A stretch of 64,000 nucleotides of DNA from contig NZ_SSMX01000047.1 in NCBI RefSeq assembly GCF_004799515.1, forward strand, positions 158,386 to 222,385, given 5' to 3'. The DNA comes from Phenylobacterium sp. (lineage in GTDB: Bacteria > Pseudomonadota > Alphaproteobacteria > Caulobacterales > Caulobacteraceae). Numbering within the stretch: the stretch's first letter is position 1; every line of letters begins with the position of its first letter. The notes below the pieces were generated by a model, which made no database searches, was not told the DNA's origin, and saw nothing but the letters and a program-made list of their open reading frames with translations. A program made the translations under genes and the position numbers. Positions 26,333-36,728 of the stretch are shown here, piece after piece.

Positions 26333-27403
26333 ATGACAGCCACGACGACCGAAGCCACCCTCGCCGTCCAACCCGTCCGCCTCACCGCCCTGGCCCACGG
26401 CGGCGGCTGCGGCTGCAAGCTGGCCCCGGCGGTGTTGCAGGACATCCTCCAGGGCATGCCGGCGACCGCGGCCTTCGCCAACCTGATGGTGGGGACCGAC
26501 ACCGCCGACGACGCGGCGGTCTGGCGGCTGAACGACAGCCAGGCCCTGGTGGCGACCACCGACTTCTTCATGCCCGTCGTGGACGATCCCTTCGACTTCG
26601 GGCGGATCGCGGCGACCAATGCGCTCAGCGACGTCTACGCCATGGGCGGGACGCCGATCCTGGCGCTGGCCCTGGTCGGCATGCCGGTGGACAAGCTGCC
26701 GCCGGCGACCATCCGCGCGATCCTGGAGGGCGGCGCCTCGGTCTGCGCGGCGGCGGGGATCCCGGTGGCCGGCGGCCACTCCATCGACAGCGTCGAGCCG
26801 ATCTACGGCCTGGTGGCGCTGGGCCTGGTGCATCCCGACAAGGTGCTGACCAACCGCACGGCGCGCGAGGGCGACGTGCTGATCCTGACCAAGGCGCTGG
26901 GCGTCGGCGTGTTGAGCGCGGCCTTCAAGCAGGAACGGCTGGACGCGGCGGGCTACGCCGCCCTGATCGCCTCGACCACCCAGCTGAACCGCGTCGGCGC
27001 GGAGCTGGCCGGGATCGACGGTGTCCATGCCGTCACCGACGTCACCGGCTTCGGCCTGCTGGGCCACGCGCTGGAGCTCTGCCGCGGCGCGGGCCTGGGC
27101 GCCGAGCTCATCGCCGCGCCGCCCCTGCTGGCGGGCGTCGAGGGCTTGGCGGAGGCAGGGGTGCGCACCGGCGCCTCGGGCCGCAACTGGGCGAGCTATG
27201 GCGCCGATGTCGAGCTGGCGGACGGCCTGGCCGACTGGACGCGTGACCTGCTCACCGATCCCCAGACCAGCGGCGGCCTGCTGATCGCCGCGGCGCCCGA
27301 GGCCGCCGAGACGGTGCTGGGCCTCGTCCGCGACCAGGGCTTCAGCGCGGCGGCCGCGGTGGGCCGGATGACGGCGGGACCGGCGCGGGTGCGGGTGGCC
27401 TGA
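26333..27403 (+). CDS. selD: Selenide, water dikinase SelD
   Basis: SelD makes selenophosphate from selenide and ATP. The 356-residue protein has the N-terminal active-site motif [10 protein letters not shown] (Cys26 and Cys28, Lys29), [11 protein letters not shown], the VAGGHSID loop and the late [10 protein letters not shown] segment. Cys rather than selenocysteine occupies the active site. The ATG at 26333 gives the family-like N-terminus. It is divergent from mnmH. No selA, selB or tRNA-Sec is in the window, so the visible use of selenophosphate is tRNA modification. Its 3' end overlaps the convergent acyltransferase gene by 62 bases. Confidence 0.95.
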   Translation: MTATTTEATLAVQPVRLTALAHGGGCGCKLAPAVLQDILQGMPATAAFANLMVGTDTADDAAVWRLNDSQALVATTDFFMPVVDDPFDFGRIAATNALSDVYAMGGTPILALALVGMPVDKLPPATIRAILEGGASVCAAAGIPVAGGHSIDSVEPIYGLVALGLVHPDKVLTNRTAREGDVLILTKALGVGVLSAAFKQERLDAAGYAALIASTTQLNRVGAELAGIDGVHAVTDVTGFGLLGHALELCRGAGLGAELIAAPPLLAGVEGLAEAGVRTGASGRNWASYGADVELADGLADWTRDLLTDPQTSGGLLIAAAPEAAETVLGLVRDQGFSAAAAVGRMTAGPARVRVA

Positions 27404-29420
27404 GCGCCGCGTCCAGCCAGCCGGGGACCAGCATCCGCGCGCCGCTGGCGCTCAGGTGGTCGTCGTCGAAGTAGATCAGCCGATGCTTCAGGACGGTGAG
27501 GCAGCTCGTCTGTGTGCAGAGCCGGCGCGACGGATAGAACACCTTCACATCCGGCCAAGCCGCCAGGGCCGTCGCGATCTGCGCCTCCGCCGGCCGGGCG
27601 CGGGCCAGAGGCAGGGTGGCCGGCGCATCCCAGCACGGCCATTCCGAGCGCCCCAGATGGCGCGCCATGGCCACGCAGTAGGAGGGTGAGAAGGTGAGTT
27701 CCGGGACCGGACCCAGCACGAGGACCTGCGCCCTTGTCCCGCTGGCGGCGATGGCGGCCAAGGTCCGAGCCAGGGCCTCATCGAGGGGATAGACCCGATC
27801 GCCGGGCGCGGCGGCGTCCAGCATGCTGTGCGGCGGATTGCCGGTGTCGTAGTAGGGCTTGTCGCCGTCGTAGAGCGGCCAGCGCGCCGCCAGCACGATG
27901 AGCTTCAGCTTCGGATCGGCGGCGATCTCGTTCATCACCAAGCGGGTGGAGGCCCGGCATCCCCTTATCTCGCCGGTCTTCGGCTGCATGGACCGTGCGC
28001 CCACCAGCGGTGGGCAGCCGCCCTCAGTCGCCTCGCGCACGCTCCAGCCGCGGGCCTTCGCCCAGTCCACCACCCCCGGGACCACCGCGTCGGCGTGGGA
28101 GTCGCCCCAGACCAGCACGTCGTAGCCCTTGGCGCCGGCCGCCGCGCCATAGCGGCAGCCGTCAGCCTGAACCGGCTTGCCGTTCACGAAGCACTCGAGC
28201 CGGCGCGGGTTGATGTCGGTCTCCTCGATGTCGGCGGCCTGGCGCGCCGCAGGCGAGAACCTCTGCGGCAGGCCATGGGTCAGGAACAGCGCCGCGCCCA
28301 ACGCCACGAAAACGAGCAGCGGCGAAAGGGTCAGCGCCAGCGTTCTGCCCGGCCGCGGCGGCGCGGGGCGACGGCGCCACGGCTGCTCCACGAACCGCCA
28401 GCTGGCCGCCGCCAGGACCGCGCTCAAGGCCAACACGCCAGCGATCTCCAGCGGCTTCAGGTCGCGCTGCGCGTACTCACGGGCGAAGATCAGCGCCGGC
28501 CAGTGCCAGAGGTAGAGGGAATAGGAGATGAGCCCGACGCCCACGGCCGGCGGGCTTCTCAGAGCCGCGCTCGCGACCGGATCGCGGCCGATCCCGCTCC
28601 ACAGCACGAGCGCCGCGCCCAGGCAGGCGGGAACCGCCGCAAGGCCTGGAAATGGCGTGGCTTCGTTCAGCAACGCCATAGACCCGACGAGCATCGCCAA
28701 GCCGATCCCGGCCGCGGCGTTGGCCGCCAGGGCGCCGCGCGGTCCGCCTGTGGCGCCGAGGGCCAGGATCCCGCCGGCCAGGAACTCCCAGGCCCTCGGC
28801 GGCAGGAGGAAGAAGGACCAGACCGCGCCGTCGTGGCTCACCAGCCACTGTGCGCCGGCGAGCGAGAGGATCGCCAGCCCAGCCGCCACGGCGAAACGCC
28901 AGCGGCGAAGCGCCGCCAGCGACAGGAAGGCCAACAACAGCGGCCAGAGCAGGTAGAACTGTTCCTCGACGCCGAGGGACCAGAGGTGCAGCAGCGGGTT
29001 CTGCTGCACCGCGGGCGTGAAATAGCCGAAGCTGATCGTGAAGCCGAGGTTGGTCAGGAACAGGCCGGCGGCAGCCAGGGCGGCGCCGACCCAAGTCAGG
29101 CGCAGCGGCAGCAGCAGCCAGAGCGAGAGCCCCGCGATCGCCGTCAACACCACCAGATAGGCGGGCACGATCCGCCGGGCCCGCCGCAGATAGAACCTCA
29201 GATAGGAGAACCGGCCCTCGTCCCGCGCCCGGACGATGATCCCGATGATCAGGAACCCGGAGATCACGAAGAAGACGTCGACGCCGACGAAGCCGCCCGG
29301 GACCCACTTCGGGAAGCCGTGGTAGATCACGATGGCCAGCACCGCGAGCGCGCGCAGGCCGTCGATGTCGCGCCGATGTCGCGCCTCGCCGGGCATCGCC
29401 GCCGTCCCGTCCGTGGTCAT
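27342..29420 (-). CDS. Acyltransferase 3 with C-terminal SGNH domain (OafB-type)
   Basis: A 692-residue inner-membrane protein. The N-terminal acyltransferase-3 part has about ten hydrophobic helices, the motif [21 protein letters not shown] with the active His, and [16 protein letters not shown]. The C-terminal periplasmic SGNH part carries a Ser in [12 protein letters not shown] and an Asp-His pair in [12 protein letters not shown]. Such proteins O-acetylate cell-surface glycans, for example O-antigen or exopolysaccharide. The ATG at 29420 has a GAGGG ribosome site. Its promoter region holds a copy of the operator also found before the BlaI gene. Confidence 0.9.
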   Translation of the reverse strand: MTTDGTAAMPGEARHRRDIDGLRALAVLAIVIYHGFPKWVPGGFVGVDVFFVISGFLIIGIIVRARDEGRFSYLRFYLRRARRIVPAYLVVLTAIAGLSLWLLLPLRLTWVGAALAAAGLFLTNLGFTISFGYFTPAVQQNPLLHLWSLGVEEQFYLLWPLLLAFLSLAALRRWRFAVAAGLAILSLAGAQWLVSHDGAVWSFFLLPPRAWEFLAGGILALGATGGPRGALAANAAAGIGLAMLVGSMALLNEATPFPGLAAVPACLGAALVLWSGIGRDPVASAALRSPPAVGVGLISYSLYLWHWPALIFAREYAQRDLKPLEIAGVLALSAVLAAASWRFVEQPWRRRPAPPRPGRTLALTLSPLLVFVALGAALFLTHGLPQRFSPAARQAADIEETDINPRRLECFVNGKPVQADGCRYGAAAGAKGYDVLVWGDSHADAVVPGVVDWAKARGWSVREATEGGCPPLVGARSMQPKTGEIRGCRASTRLVMNEIAADPKLKLIVLAARWPLYDGDKPYYDTGNPPHSMLDAAAPGDRVYPLDEALARTLAAIAASGTRAQVLVLGPVPELTFSPSYCVAMARHLGRSEWPCWDAPATLPLARARPAEAQIATALAAWPDVKVFYPSRRLCTQTSCLTVLKHRLIYFDDDHLSASGARMLVPGWLDAALRPPAPAPVPPSSGPPRPPR

Positions 29421-29432
29421 CCCGCCCTCGAC

Positions 29433-29446
29433 ATTACGCTTGTAAT
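29433..29446. promoter_or_regulatory. BlaI-type operator, copy 1
   Basis: A perfect palindrome ATTAC-GCTT-GTAAT, 12 bases upstream of the acyltransferase start. It matches the TTAC-N4-GTAA pattern repeated in front of the BlaI-family gene on the other side of the divergent region, and resembles the TACA/TGTA operators bound by BlaI/MecI repressors. Confidence 0.6.
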
Positions 29447-29513
29447 TCCAATGAGGAGAGCCGTGTGCAAGCTCGGCTGTCAATCTCGCGGATCGGTGAC
29501 TTGACGAGAAAAT

Positions 29514-29550
29514 TTACGGATGTAACGTTCGGGAGAATTCACGGACGTAA
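29514..29550. promoter_or_regulatory. BlaI-type operators, copies 2 and 3
   Basis: TTAC-GGAT-GTAA at 29514-29525 is a palindrome, and TCAC-GGAC-GTAA at 29539-29550 is one half-site change from it. They are 25 bp apart, about 2.4 helical turns, and the second ends four bases before the BlaI start codon. They are the expected position and form for autorepression by a BlaI dimer. Confidence 0.6.
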
Positions 29551-29554
29551 GAGC

Positions 29555-29926
29555 ATGGCCAAGATATCCGCTGCCGAAAGCCAGGTGATGGAGGCGGTGT
29601 GGAGCCGAGGCCCGCTCGCCGCCGACGAGATCGTCGCCGAGGTCGGTCAGCCGCAGGGCTGGGGCGAGGCCACGGTGAAGACCCTGATCAACCGCCTCCT
29701 GAAGAAGAAGGCCCTGCTGTCGGAACGCAGCGAGGGCCGCACCCGCTACCGCGCCCTGGTCAGCCGCGAGGACTATGTGCAGGGCGAAAGCCAGGGCCTG
29801 CTGGACCGCCTGTTCGGCGGCGAGCTCGCGCCGCTGGTCGCCCACTACGCCAAGCACCGCAACCTGTCGGCCCAGGAGGTCGCGCGCCTGAAGCGCCTGA
29901 TCGCGGAGCTCGACGATGGCGAATGA
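29555..29926 (+). CDS. BlaI/MecI family transcriptional repressor
   Basis: A 123-residue winged-helix repressor of the BlaI/MecI/CopY family: MAKISAAESQVMEAVWSRGPL, the recognition region WGEATVKTLINRLLKKKALLSERSEGRTRYRALV, and a C-terminal dimerisation helix ending ELDDGE. The start at 29555 gives the usual family N-terminus. The next gene, overlapping by 11 bases, is an M56 (BlaR1-like) metallopeptidase that in related systems senses an envelope signal and inactivates the repressor. Three operator-like palindromes between this gene and the divergent acyltransferase suggest that it controls both. Confidence 0.92.
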   Translation: MAKISAAESQVMEAVWSRGPLAADEIVAEVGQPQGWGEATVKTLINRLLKKKALLSERSEGRTRYRALVSREDYVQGESQGLLDRLFGGELAPLVAHYAKHRNLSAQEVARLKRLIAELDDGE

Positions 29927-30871
29927 TGTGCTGGCGGGTCTGCTCCACCTGAACCTCGCCGCCGCCGCGGCGGTGCTGGCGGTGCTGGCGCTTCGGCCCC
30001 TGGCGCGCCGTCCGTTCGGCGCGGAGCTGACCTATGGCCTGTGGGCCTGCGTGCCGATGGCCGCGCTGGCCACCCTGGTTCCCGCCGCGGCGGCCACTCG
30101 CATCGTCCCGCCGGGTGTTGGGCCGCATTTCGACCCGGTCTACCTGGCGTCCCGGACGCTGGCCGAGGCGCCGGCGGCCCTCCTGATCGGGGTCTGGCTT
30201 GTGGGCGCGGCGGCCTGGCCATCGGCCTGGCGGCGGGCCAGCTCAGGTTCCTCGACCTGGCGCGCCAGGGCCTGGCGGGGCCGGCGGTGGCCGGGGTGAT
30301 CGCCCCGCGCATCGTCATGCCCGCCGACGCCGACCGCCTCTATAGCGACGACGAGCGCGCCCTGATCCGCGCCCACGAGCGCACCCACATCCTGCGCGGC
30401 GACCCACGCGCCAACGCTCTGATCGCGATCGCCCAATGCCTGTGCTGGTTCAACCCGCTGGTCCACATGGCCGCGCATCAGGCGCGGCTGGACCAGGAAC
30501 TGGCCTGCGACGCCACGGTGCTTCGCCACCGCGCCGGCCAGAAGCGCCGCTACGCCGAAACCCTGCTGAAGACCCAGCTCGGCGCGGTCGCCGCCCCGTT
30601 CGGCTGCCACTGGCTGGCCGGTTCGGCGGCGCACCCGCTGGAGCTGCGGATCGCGGCCCTGCGCCAGCCGATGCCCACCTTCCAGCGCCGCGACCTGGGG
30701 GCGCTCGCCCTGGCGGCCCTGGTCGCGCTGTCGGCCTTCGTCGCCTGGAAGGCCCAGCCGATGGCCGAAGCGCAGGGCATGCCGCCGATCGTCGTCGCCG
30801 TTCCCAATCCCGCGCCGCACGTCCAGCTGAGCATCGTGCGCTGGTCGCACTACTACGCCGCGCGCCGCTAG
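29916..30871 (+). pseudogene. M56 (BlaR1-like) metallopeptidase, interrupted by a frameshift
   Basis: Two overlapping frames together make one M56 protein. The first (from the ATG at 29916) encodes membrane helices to ALLIGVWLVG. The second (from about 30205, on to 30871) continues with GLAIGLAAGQLRFLDLARQG, the zinc motif HERTH in IRAHERTHILRGDP, FNPLVH, the DQELACDATVL block and a final membrane helix. The switch is needed near 30203-30222, in a GC-rich run, and corresponds to one missing base. Without it the first frame ends at 30299. It could be a real mutation, a sequencing error or, less likely, recoding. No usual slippery site is evident. Confidence 0.7.
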
Positions 30872-30900
30872 ACGCCTTTCGCAGACCCAAGGACGACCGC

Positions 30901-31410
30901 ATGACCGGACCCGCCGCCGGCGGCTGGCGCTTGGCCGCCGCCAGCCTGCTCCTCTCGGGCCTCGCCGCCTGCGGCGGGCCCGACGCCGCCGAGCGGCTGC
31001 TGGCGCGCCAACAGGCCGTCGACCCGCCGCACCTCTGGCGCATCGAGGTGGTCCGCCCCGACGGCGCGCCGGGGGCTTCGACCTATATCTGCGCCGACAG
31101 CAGCCTCGCCCAGATCTTCACGCGCACCCGCGCCGAGATCAACGGCGCGCCCTGCCTGGACGTGGGCGGCCCGGCGGCGACGCCGGACGGATGGTCGCTG
31201 CGCTGCCAGGTCGACGGGCGGCTGTTCTCGGTGGGCTCGGCGATGCACGGCGACCGGACCCGCGACTTCCGGCTCGACTTCGCCCTCGTGGCCCTCGACC
31301 GCGAGGTGGAGCCCGTCAAACAGTCGCAGCATTTCCAGCGCCTGGGGCCCTGCCCCGCCGGCTGGGGGATCGGCGACCAGGCGCGGCCGGGCCGCAGGCC
31401 CCAATCCTAA
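30901..31410 (+). CDS. DUF3617-like lipoprotein
   Basis: A 169-residue putative lipoprotein. The leader ends SGLAACGG, a lipobox with the Cys about 24 residues in. The mature part has LWRIEVVRPDG, paired Cys in YICADSS and APCLDVGG, a LRCQVDG strand and the terminal LGPCPAGWGIGDQARPG. That pattern resembles the DUF3617 family (weigh-in signatures PGLW..., CSK..., LGPCP.GM.PGD). Function is unknown. It lies 29 bases after the M56 gene and could belong to the BlaI operon. Confidence 0.65.
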   Translation: MTGPAAGGWRLAAASLLLSGLAACGGPDAAERLLARQQAVDPPHLWRIEVVRPDGAPGASTYICADSSLAQIFTRTRAEINGAPCLDVGGPAATPDGWSLRCQVDGRLFSVGSAMHGDRTRDFRLDFALVALDREVEPVKQSQHFQRLGPCPAGWGIGDQARPGRRPQS

Positions 31411-31420
31411 GGGGCCGACC

Positions 31421-33241
31421 CTAGGGCTTCAGGCCGAGGGTGCGGCCCGGCATGCCGGCGGCGTCGAAATAGGTCTCGCCGCCGGCCTCCTGGATATTGA
31501 GCACGGTGACGAAGCCGTTGGCGGCGGGCTCGGAGCGCAGGGTCGCCGGGCGGACCTCGGGAACCGCCGCGCCCTCGGTCAGCGCCTCGCCCATCACCCG
31601 GCCGCGCAGGTGGCCGTTGTCGGAGAGCTGGACCCCGATGATGTGGGCCAGGGTATTGGCCCAGTCGGCGTTGGAGACCGGCGCGGGATCCACGAAGCGG
31701 GTTTTGAAGTCCGGGCCGATGGCGGCCATGAAGTTGTGGGTGTCCTGACGGCCGAAGGAGCCGTGGATGCCCTGGCCCTGCTGCTGGCCGCTGTCGGCGA
31801 TCTCGACCCCGCACATCTCCGGGTCGGCGCAACCCGTGGACCAGCTCTTGAACGAGACCATGATCGAGGGCTGCGGCGTGCGCGCCGAGCCGATCAGGCC
31901 GATCCGGCTCATCGGCAGGCTGCCCGGGATCGCGCCCAGGGCGTCGTTGACGAAGATCGCGCCGACGTAGTCCTGGCGGGTCAGGAAGGCGACCACCTTG
32001 GGCGCCAGCGCCTTGGCGCCGGGACCGGGCAGGTAAAGCAGGTCCGAGCCGCCGTTGGGGGCGATGGCGACCTCAGGATGCTTGGGATCGGCGCCCAGCA
32101 GCGAGCCGTGCTTGGGATAGAAGCCCTGCTCCGGATGCACGATGTCGCCGGTGGCGTCGCGCAGCGGCAGCTTCAGGCCGATGGACATGTCGATGTCCAG
32201 GAAGCCCTGCGGCAGGAAGCCCGGCTGCACGTCGCGATAGCGGAACTTCGCCGCCGGGCTGGCCGGGCTCTGCCGCGACATGGTGGAGAAGCCGTGGTCG
32301 GCGGTGACGATCACGTCGGTGTTGTCGTCGAGGCCCAGGGCCTTCAGCGCGTCGCGCAGGGCCTGCAGGTCGTTGGAGGCGTTGCGGATCGCGGCCTTGG
32401 AGGTCGGGCCGTTGATGCCAGGCTCCAGCGCGTTCAGGCTGTCGCCCTGGCCGTGCTGGGTGCCGTCGGGGTCGCGCGACCAGAAGACCAGGACGAAGGG
32501 TTTGCCCTCGGCCTTGAACCGCGGCAGCAGCACCTTGGTGGCCACGCCAGCGAACCAGTTCTGCTGGTCGACATTGGCCACCAGCGTTCCGGCCATGTTG
32601 TAGGCCCCGCCGCCGCCGTTCAGGCCGCGGTCCGGCGGCAGGGGCTCGAGGCCCGCGGCCTTGATCGCCGCCGCGATCTCCGCGCGCAACGGAATGCCGT
32701 GGCCGCCGTCGCGGCCGCCGGTGTCGTCGTCCAGCTCGATGGTCCCCAGGCCGTCGCGGGAGGTCACATCCTGGATGGCGGTCGGGCCGTGCTTGCCGAG
32801 GGCGGCGGTGGCGTACCCCTTGGCCCGGGCGGCGGCCAGGAGCGTGGTCTCGCCCAGGTAGTCGCCGCCGAACCGCTGGTTCATCACCGCCTGGGCGTCG
32901 TCGTCCTCGATGCCGGCGATGGAGGCGCCGAAGGGCGGCGGCAGAGGCTCGCCCACGAAGATGGTGTTGCCGAAGTCGCCGGTGTCGCCCAGCAGATGGC
33001 CGGTGGCGATGGCCGAGGAATTGGGCGTGGTCACCGTCGGATAGAGCGAGTGGCTGTTGGCGAAATCGACGCCCTCGGACCGCACGGCGGCCAGGGCGGG
33101 CGCCACCTCCGGCGTCACGCTGTGCGAGCGCAGGCCGTCGGCCACAAAGATGATGAGATTGCGCGGCGCGGCGGCGGCGGGAAACCCGCACAAAAACGCC
33201 GCGGCCATCGCGCCCGCGGCGGCGAATTTCAGGATTTGCAT
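31421..33241 (-). CDS. Exported alkaline phosphatase-superfamily phosphodiesterase
   Basis: A 606-residue protein with a signal peptide (about 24 residues, ending PAAAA). The metal core is that of nucleotide pyrophosphatase/phosphodiesterase-like enzymes: Asp in NLIIFVADGLRSHSV, the Thr nucleophile in YPTVTTPNSSAIATGH, WSRDPDGTQHGQGD, VIVTADHGFSTM (Asp-His) and a late His in RQDTHNFMAAIGPDF. It should hydrolyse phosphodiesters or sugar nucleotides in the periplasm; the substrate is unknown. It is divergent from the putative CtrA target gene. Confidence 0.85.
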   Translation of the reverse strand: MQILKFAAAGAMAAAFLCGFPAAAAPRNLIIFVADGLRSHSVTPEVAPALAAVRSEGVDFANSHSLYPTVTTPNSSAIATGHLLGDTGDFGNTIFVGEPLPPPFGASIAGIEDDDAQAVMNQRFGGDYLGETTLLAAARAKGYATAALGKHGPTAIQDVTSRDGLGTIELDDDTGGRDGGHGIPLRAEIAAAIKAAGLEPLPPDRGLNGGGGAYNMAGTLVANVDQQNWFAGVATKVLLPRFKAEGKPFVLVFWSRDPDGTQHGQGDSLNALEPGINGPTSKAAIRNASNDLQALRDALKALGLDDNTDVIVTADHGFSTMSRQSPASPAAKFRYRDVQPGFLPQGFLDIDMSIGLKLPLRDATGDIVHPEQGFYPKHGSLLGADPKHPEVAIAPNGGSDLLYLPGPGAKALAPKVVAFLTRQDYVGAIFVNDALGAIPGSLPMSRIGLIGSARTPQPSIMVSFKSWSTGCADPEMCGVEIADSGQQQGQGIHGSFGRQDTHNFMAAIGPDFKTRFVDPAPVSNADWANTLAHIIGVQLSDNGHLRGRVMGEALTEGAAVPEVRPATLRSEPAANGFVTVLNIQEAGGETYFDAAGMPGRTLGLKP

Positions 33242-33342
33242 GCCGCCAACATGGCGATGCTTCGTGACAACACAGTTTCAACATGCCGCAGGCGGCGGCG
33301 ACAAGCCATGGATTGGGTTCCCGGCCCTAGCTGTGCTATAGG

Positions 33343-33357
33343 TTAATCTGGGGTTAA
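33343..33357 (+). promoter_or_regulatory. Full CtrA-type binding box (TTAA-N7-TTAA)
   Basis: TTAA at 33343-33346 and TTAA at 33354-33357 are separated by exactly seven bases. This is the full-site spacing of the Caulobacter cell-cycle regulator CtrA. The box lies only 10 bases before the ATG at 33367, which fits a repressor position or implies that translation starts further in (ATG at 33379). Exact spacing in a GC-rich genome makes chance less likely. Confidence 0.6.
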
Positions 33358-33366
33358 GATTAGGGC

Positions 33367-33915
33367 ATGGGGTTGGGCATGCGCGTCATCAGCATGACGG
33401 CGGTTCTCGGCGTGAGCGTCGCGTTGATCGCGGCGCCGGCGTTGGCGCAGAACAGCACGGGCGGCGGCAATAGCCTTAGCAACGCAGCCGCGGGACTGGG
33501 CCTGGTGGGATCCGACGTGCCGGCGTTGCTGGTGCAGGTGAAAGCCGATCCGTACAAGGCGCCCGCCGCGCCGGCCTGCGACACCATCCCCGCCGAGATC
33601 CTGCAGCTCAGCAACCTCATCGGCCCTGATCTCGACTCCGGCGTCACCCAACCGGGGGAGACCATGGCCCACCGGGGCATGGAGGCGGCCAAGGGCCTCG
33701 TCCCCTACAGCGGCGTGCTGCGCTTCGTCACCGGCGCCAGCAAGAAGGACAAGGACCTGCACGACGCCGTCGCCGCCGGCTACGCCCGGCGCGGCTTCCT
33801 GCGCGGCATGGAAGTCAATCTGAAGTGCGGCGTCACCCAGACGGAAGCGCAAGCCGCGGATTCACCCCCGGCCACGCCCGCCAAGAAGAGCCGCAAGGCG
33901 GCCAAGGGCGGCTGA
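33367..33915 (+). CDS. Exported protein of unknown function, putative CtrA target
   Basis: A 182-residue protein with a Sec signal peptide (MTAVLGVSVALIAAPALAQ). The mature part has two Cys (APACDTIP, NLKCGVTQ) and a basic, Lys-rich end (KKSRKAAKGG). I do not recognise a domain; it looks like a lineage-specific envelope protein. The start could be 33367 or, with a more typical leader, 33379 (MRVISM). A CtrA box 10-22 bases upstream suggests cell-cycle-dependent expression. Confidence 0.75.
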   Translation: MGLGMRVISMTAVLGVSVALIAAPALAQNSTGGGNSLSNAAAGLGLVGSDVPALLVQVKADPYKAPAAPACDTIPAEILQLSNLIGPDLDSGVTQPGETMAHRGMEAAKGLVPYSGVLRFVTGASKKDKDLHDAVAAGYARRGFLRGMEVNLKCGVTQTEAQAADSPPATPAKKSRKAAKGG

Positions 33916-34078
33916 CGCGGCCTGTTCCGAGCGCCGAGCGCCCGTTCCGCGCCGGCCGGCCGGCCGTTAACGCCTGACTCAGCTCTCCGAAACTCGGCCT
34001 TTACTCCGAGCCTGTATCAATTCGTGACAACGGAGCCCGCGTCCATGAGGCGCTGGCCGGTCATGGTGGTGTCTTCAA

Positions 34079-35593
<1,515 letters not shown>

Positions 35594-35693
35594 CGTCTCC
35601 GAGACGCGACTGGATTCTGCCGCTTCCCCCGCGGAAATAACGCCGTAACATTGGCGCCGACCCTACGCGGTTCAATCCAGGGAGGCAGCCCAC

Positions 35694-36569
35694 ATGTGCG
35701 ACGAGCATAACCGTCCGGACCTTTTCCAAATGAGCGACGTCTCGCGTCGGGCGTTCGGCCTGTCGGCTGCGGCCGCCGCCGCGCTGGCCGCGACCATGGC
35801 GCACGCCCAGGCGACGGTTGAGGAGAAGGACGTCAATGTGAAGACGCCCGACGGCATGGCCGACGCGGCGCTGTTCTATCCGAAGGGCAAGGGGACCTGG
35901 CCGGCGGTGCTGATCTGGACCGACATCGGCGGCCTGCGCCCGGTGTTCCGCGACATGGGCCGCCGCCTGGCCGCCCAGGGCTATGTGGTCCTGGTGCCCA
36001 ACCCGTTCTACCGGGTGAAGAAGGCGCCGGTGGTCGACGGTCCGCTGGACTTCAACGATCCCGTCGCCCGCGCCAAGATCATGGACCCGGCCAACCGCAA
36101 GGGCATGGACGAGCCCGGCATCGACCGCGACGCGGTGGCCTATCTGGGCTTCCTCGACGCCCAGCCGCAGACCAACAAGAAGAAGAAGGCCGGCACCCAG
36201 GGCTATTGCATGGGCGGTCCCCTGGTCTACCGCACCGCCGCCATCCTGCCCGACCGCATCGGCGGGGCGGTCACCTGCCACGGCGGCGGCCTGGTCACCA
36301 AGGCCGACACCAGCCCGCACCTGCTCATCCCCAAGATGAAGGCCGAGGTCTATTCGGCGGTCGCCGCCAACGACGACCAGCGCTCGCCCACCGACAAGGA
36401 CGTGCTGAAGAAGGCCTTCGCCGATGGCGGCAAGAAGGCCACCGTCCTGGTCTACGACGGCTGCAACCACGGCTGGTGCGTCAAGGACAATGGCGCGGTC
36501 TACAACGAGACCGGCGCCGAAAAAGCCTGGGCGGAACTGACCGCGCTCTACAAGCGCAACCTGGTCTAA
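35694..36569 (+). CDS. Tat-exported dienelactone hydrolase family protein
   Basis: A 291-residue hydrolase. The N-terminus carries a twin-arginine motif (SRRAFGLSAAAAAAL) and an AHA cleavage site, so it is probably exported folded. The alpha/beta hydrolase core shows the dienelactone-hydrolase nucleophile Cys172 in GYCMGG and the late His in GCNHGWCVKD. The start ATG at 35694 follows GGGAGGCAG. Classical members open dienelactones from aromatic degradation, but export and context do not fit that, so the natural substrate is open. Confidence 0.88.
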   Translation: MCDEHNRPDLFQMSDVSRRAFGLSAAAAAALAATMAHAQATVEEKDVNVKTPDGMADAALFYPKGKGTWPAVLIWTDIGGLRPVFRDMGRRLAAQGYVVLVPNPFYRVKKAPVVDGPLDFNDPVARAKIMDPANRKGMDEPGIDRDAVAYLGFLDAQPQTNKKKKAGTQGYCMGGPLVYRTAAILPDRIGGAVTCHGGGLVTKADTSPHLLIPKMKAEVYSAVAANDDQRSPTDKDVLKKAFADGGKKATVLVYDGCNHGWCVKDNGAVYNETGAEKAWAELTALYKRNLV

Positions 36570-36579
36570 TCCGCGTCTC

Positions 36580-36604
36580 GCGAGTCCGGCGGCGCCGGAC
36601 TCGC
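36580..36604 (+). terminator. Hairpin after dienelactone hydrolase gene
   Basis: A perfect 11-bp GC-rich stem (GCGAGTCCGGC / GCCGGACTCGC) with a three-base loop, 10 bases after the stop codon. There is no run of T after it, so termination efficiency is uncertain; an mRNA 3'-end stabiliser is the alternative. Confidence 0.5.
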
Positions 36605-36728
36605 ACTCAAGGGCGCGGTTCGGGAAGTATTTCCTCCCCGGTAATGCTGTTCTGTCGCATAAGAGATCGATAGTGCGACGCTGGCCAAGCGCCGGAGATC
36701 AAGTCAACCGAACAGATAGGGGTGCCCC

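Noticed and set aside
31610-33346. A 578-codon plus-strand frame opposite the phosphodiesterase gene
   Set aside because: The minus-strand product has a signal peptide and all metal motifs; the plus-strand product is repetitive in Gly, Val, Arg and His.
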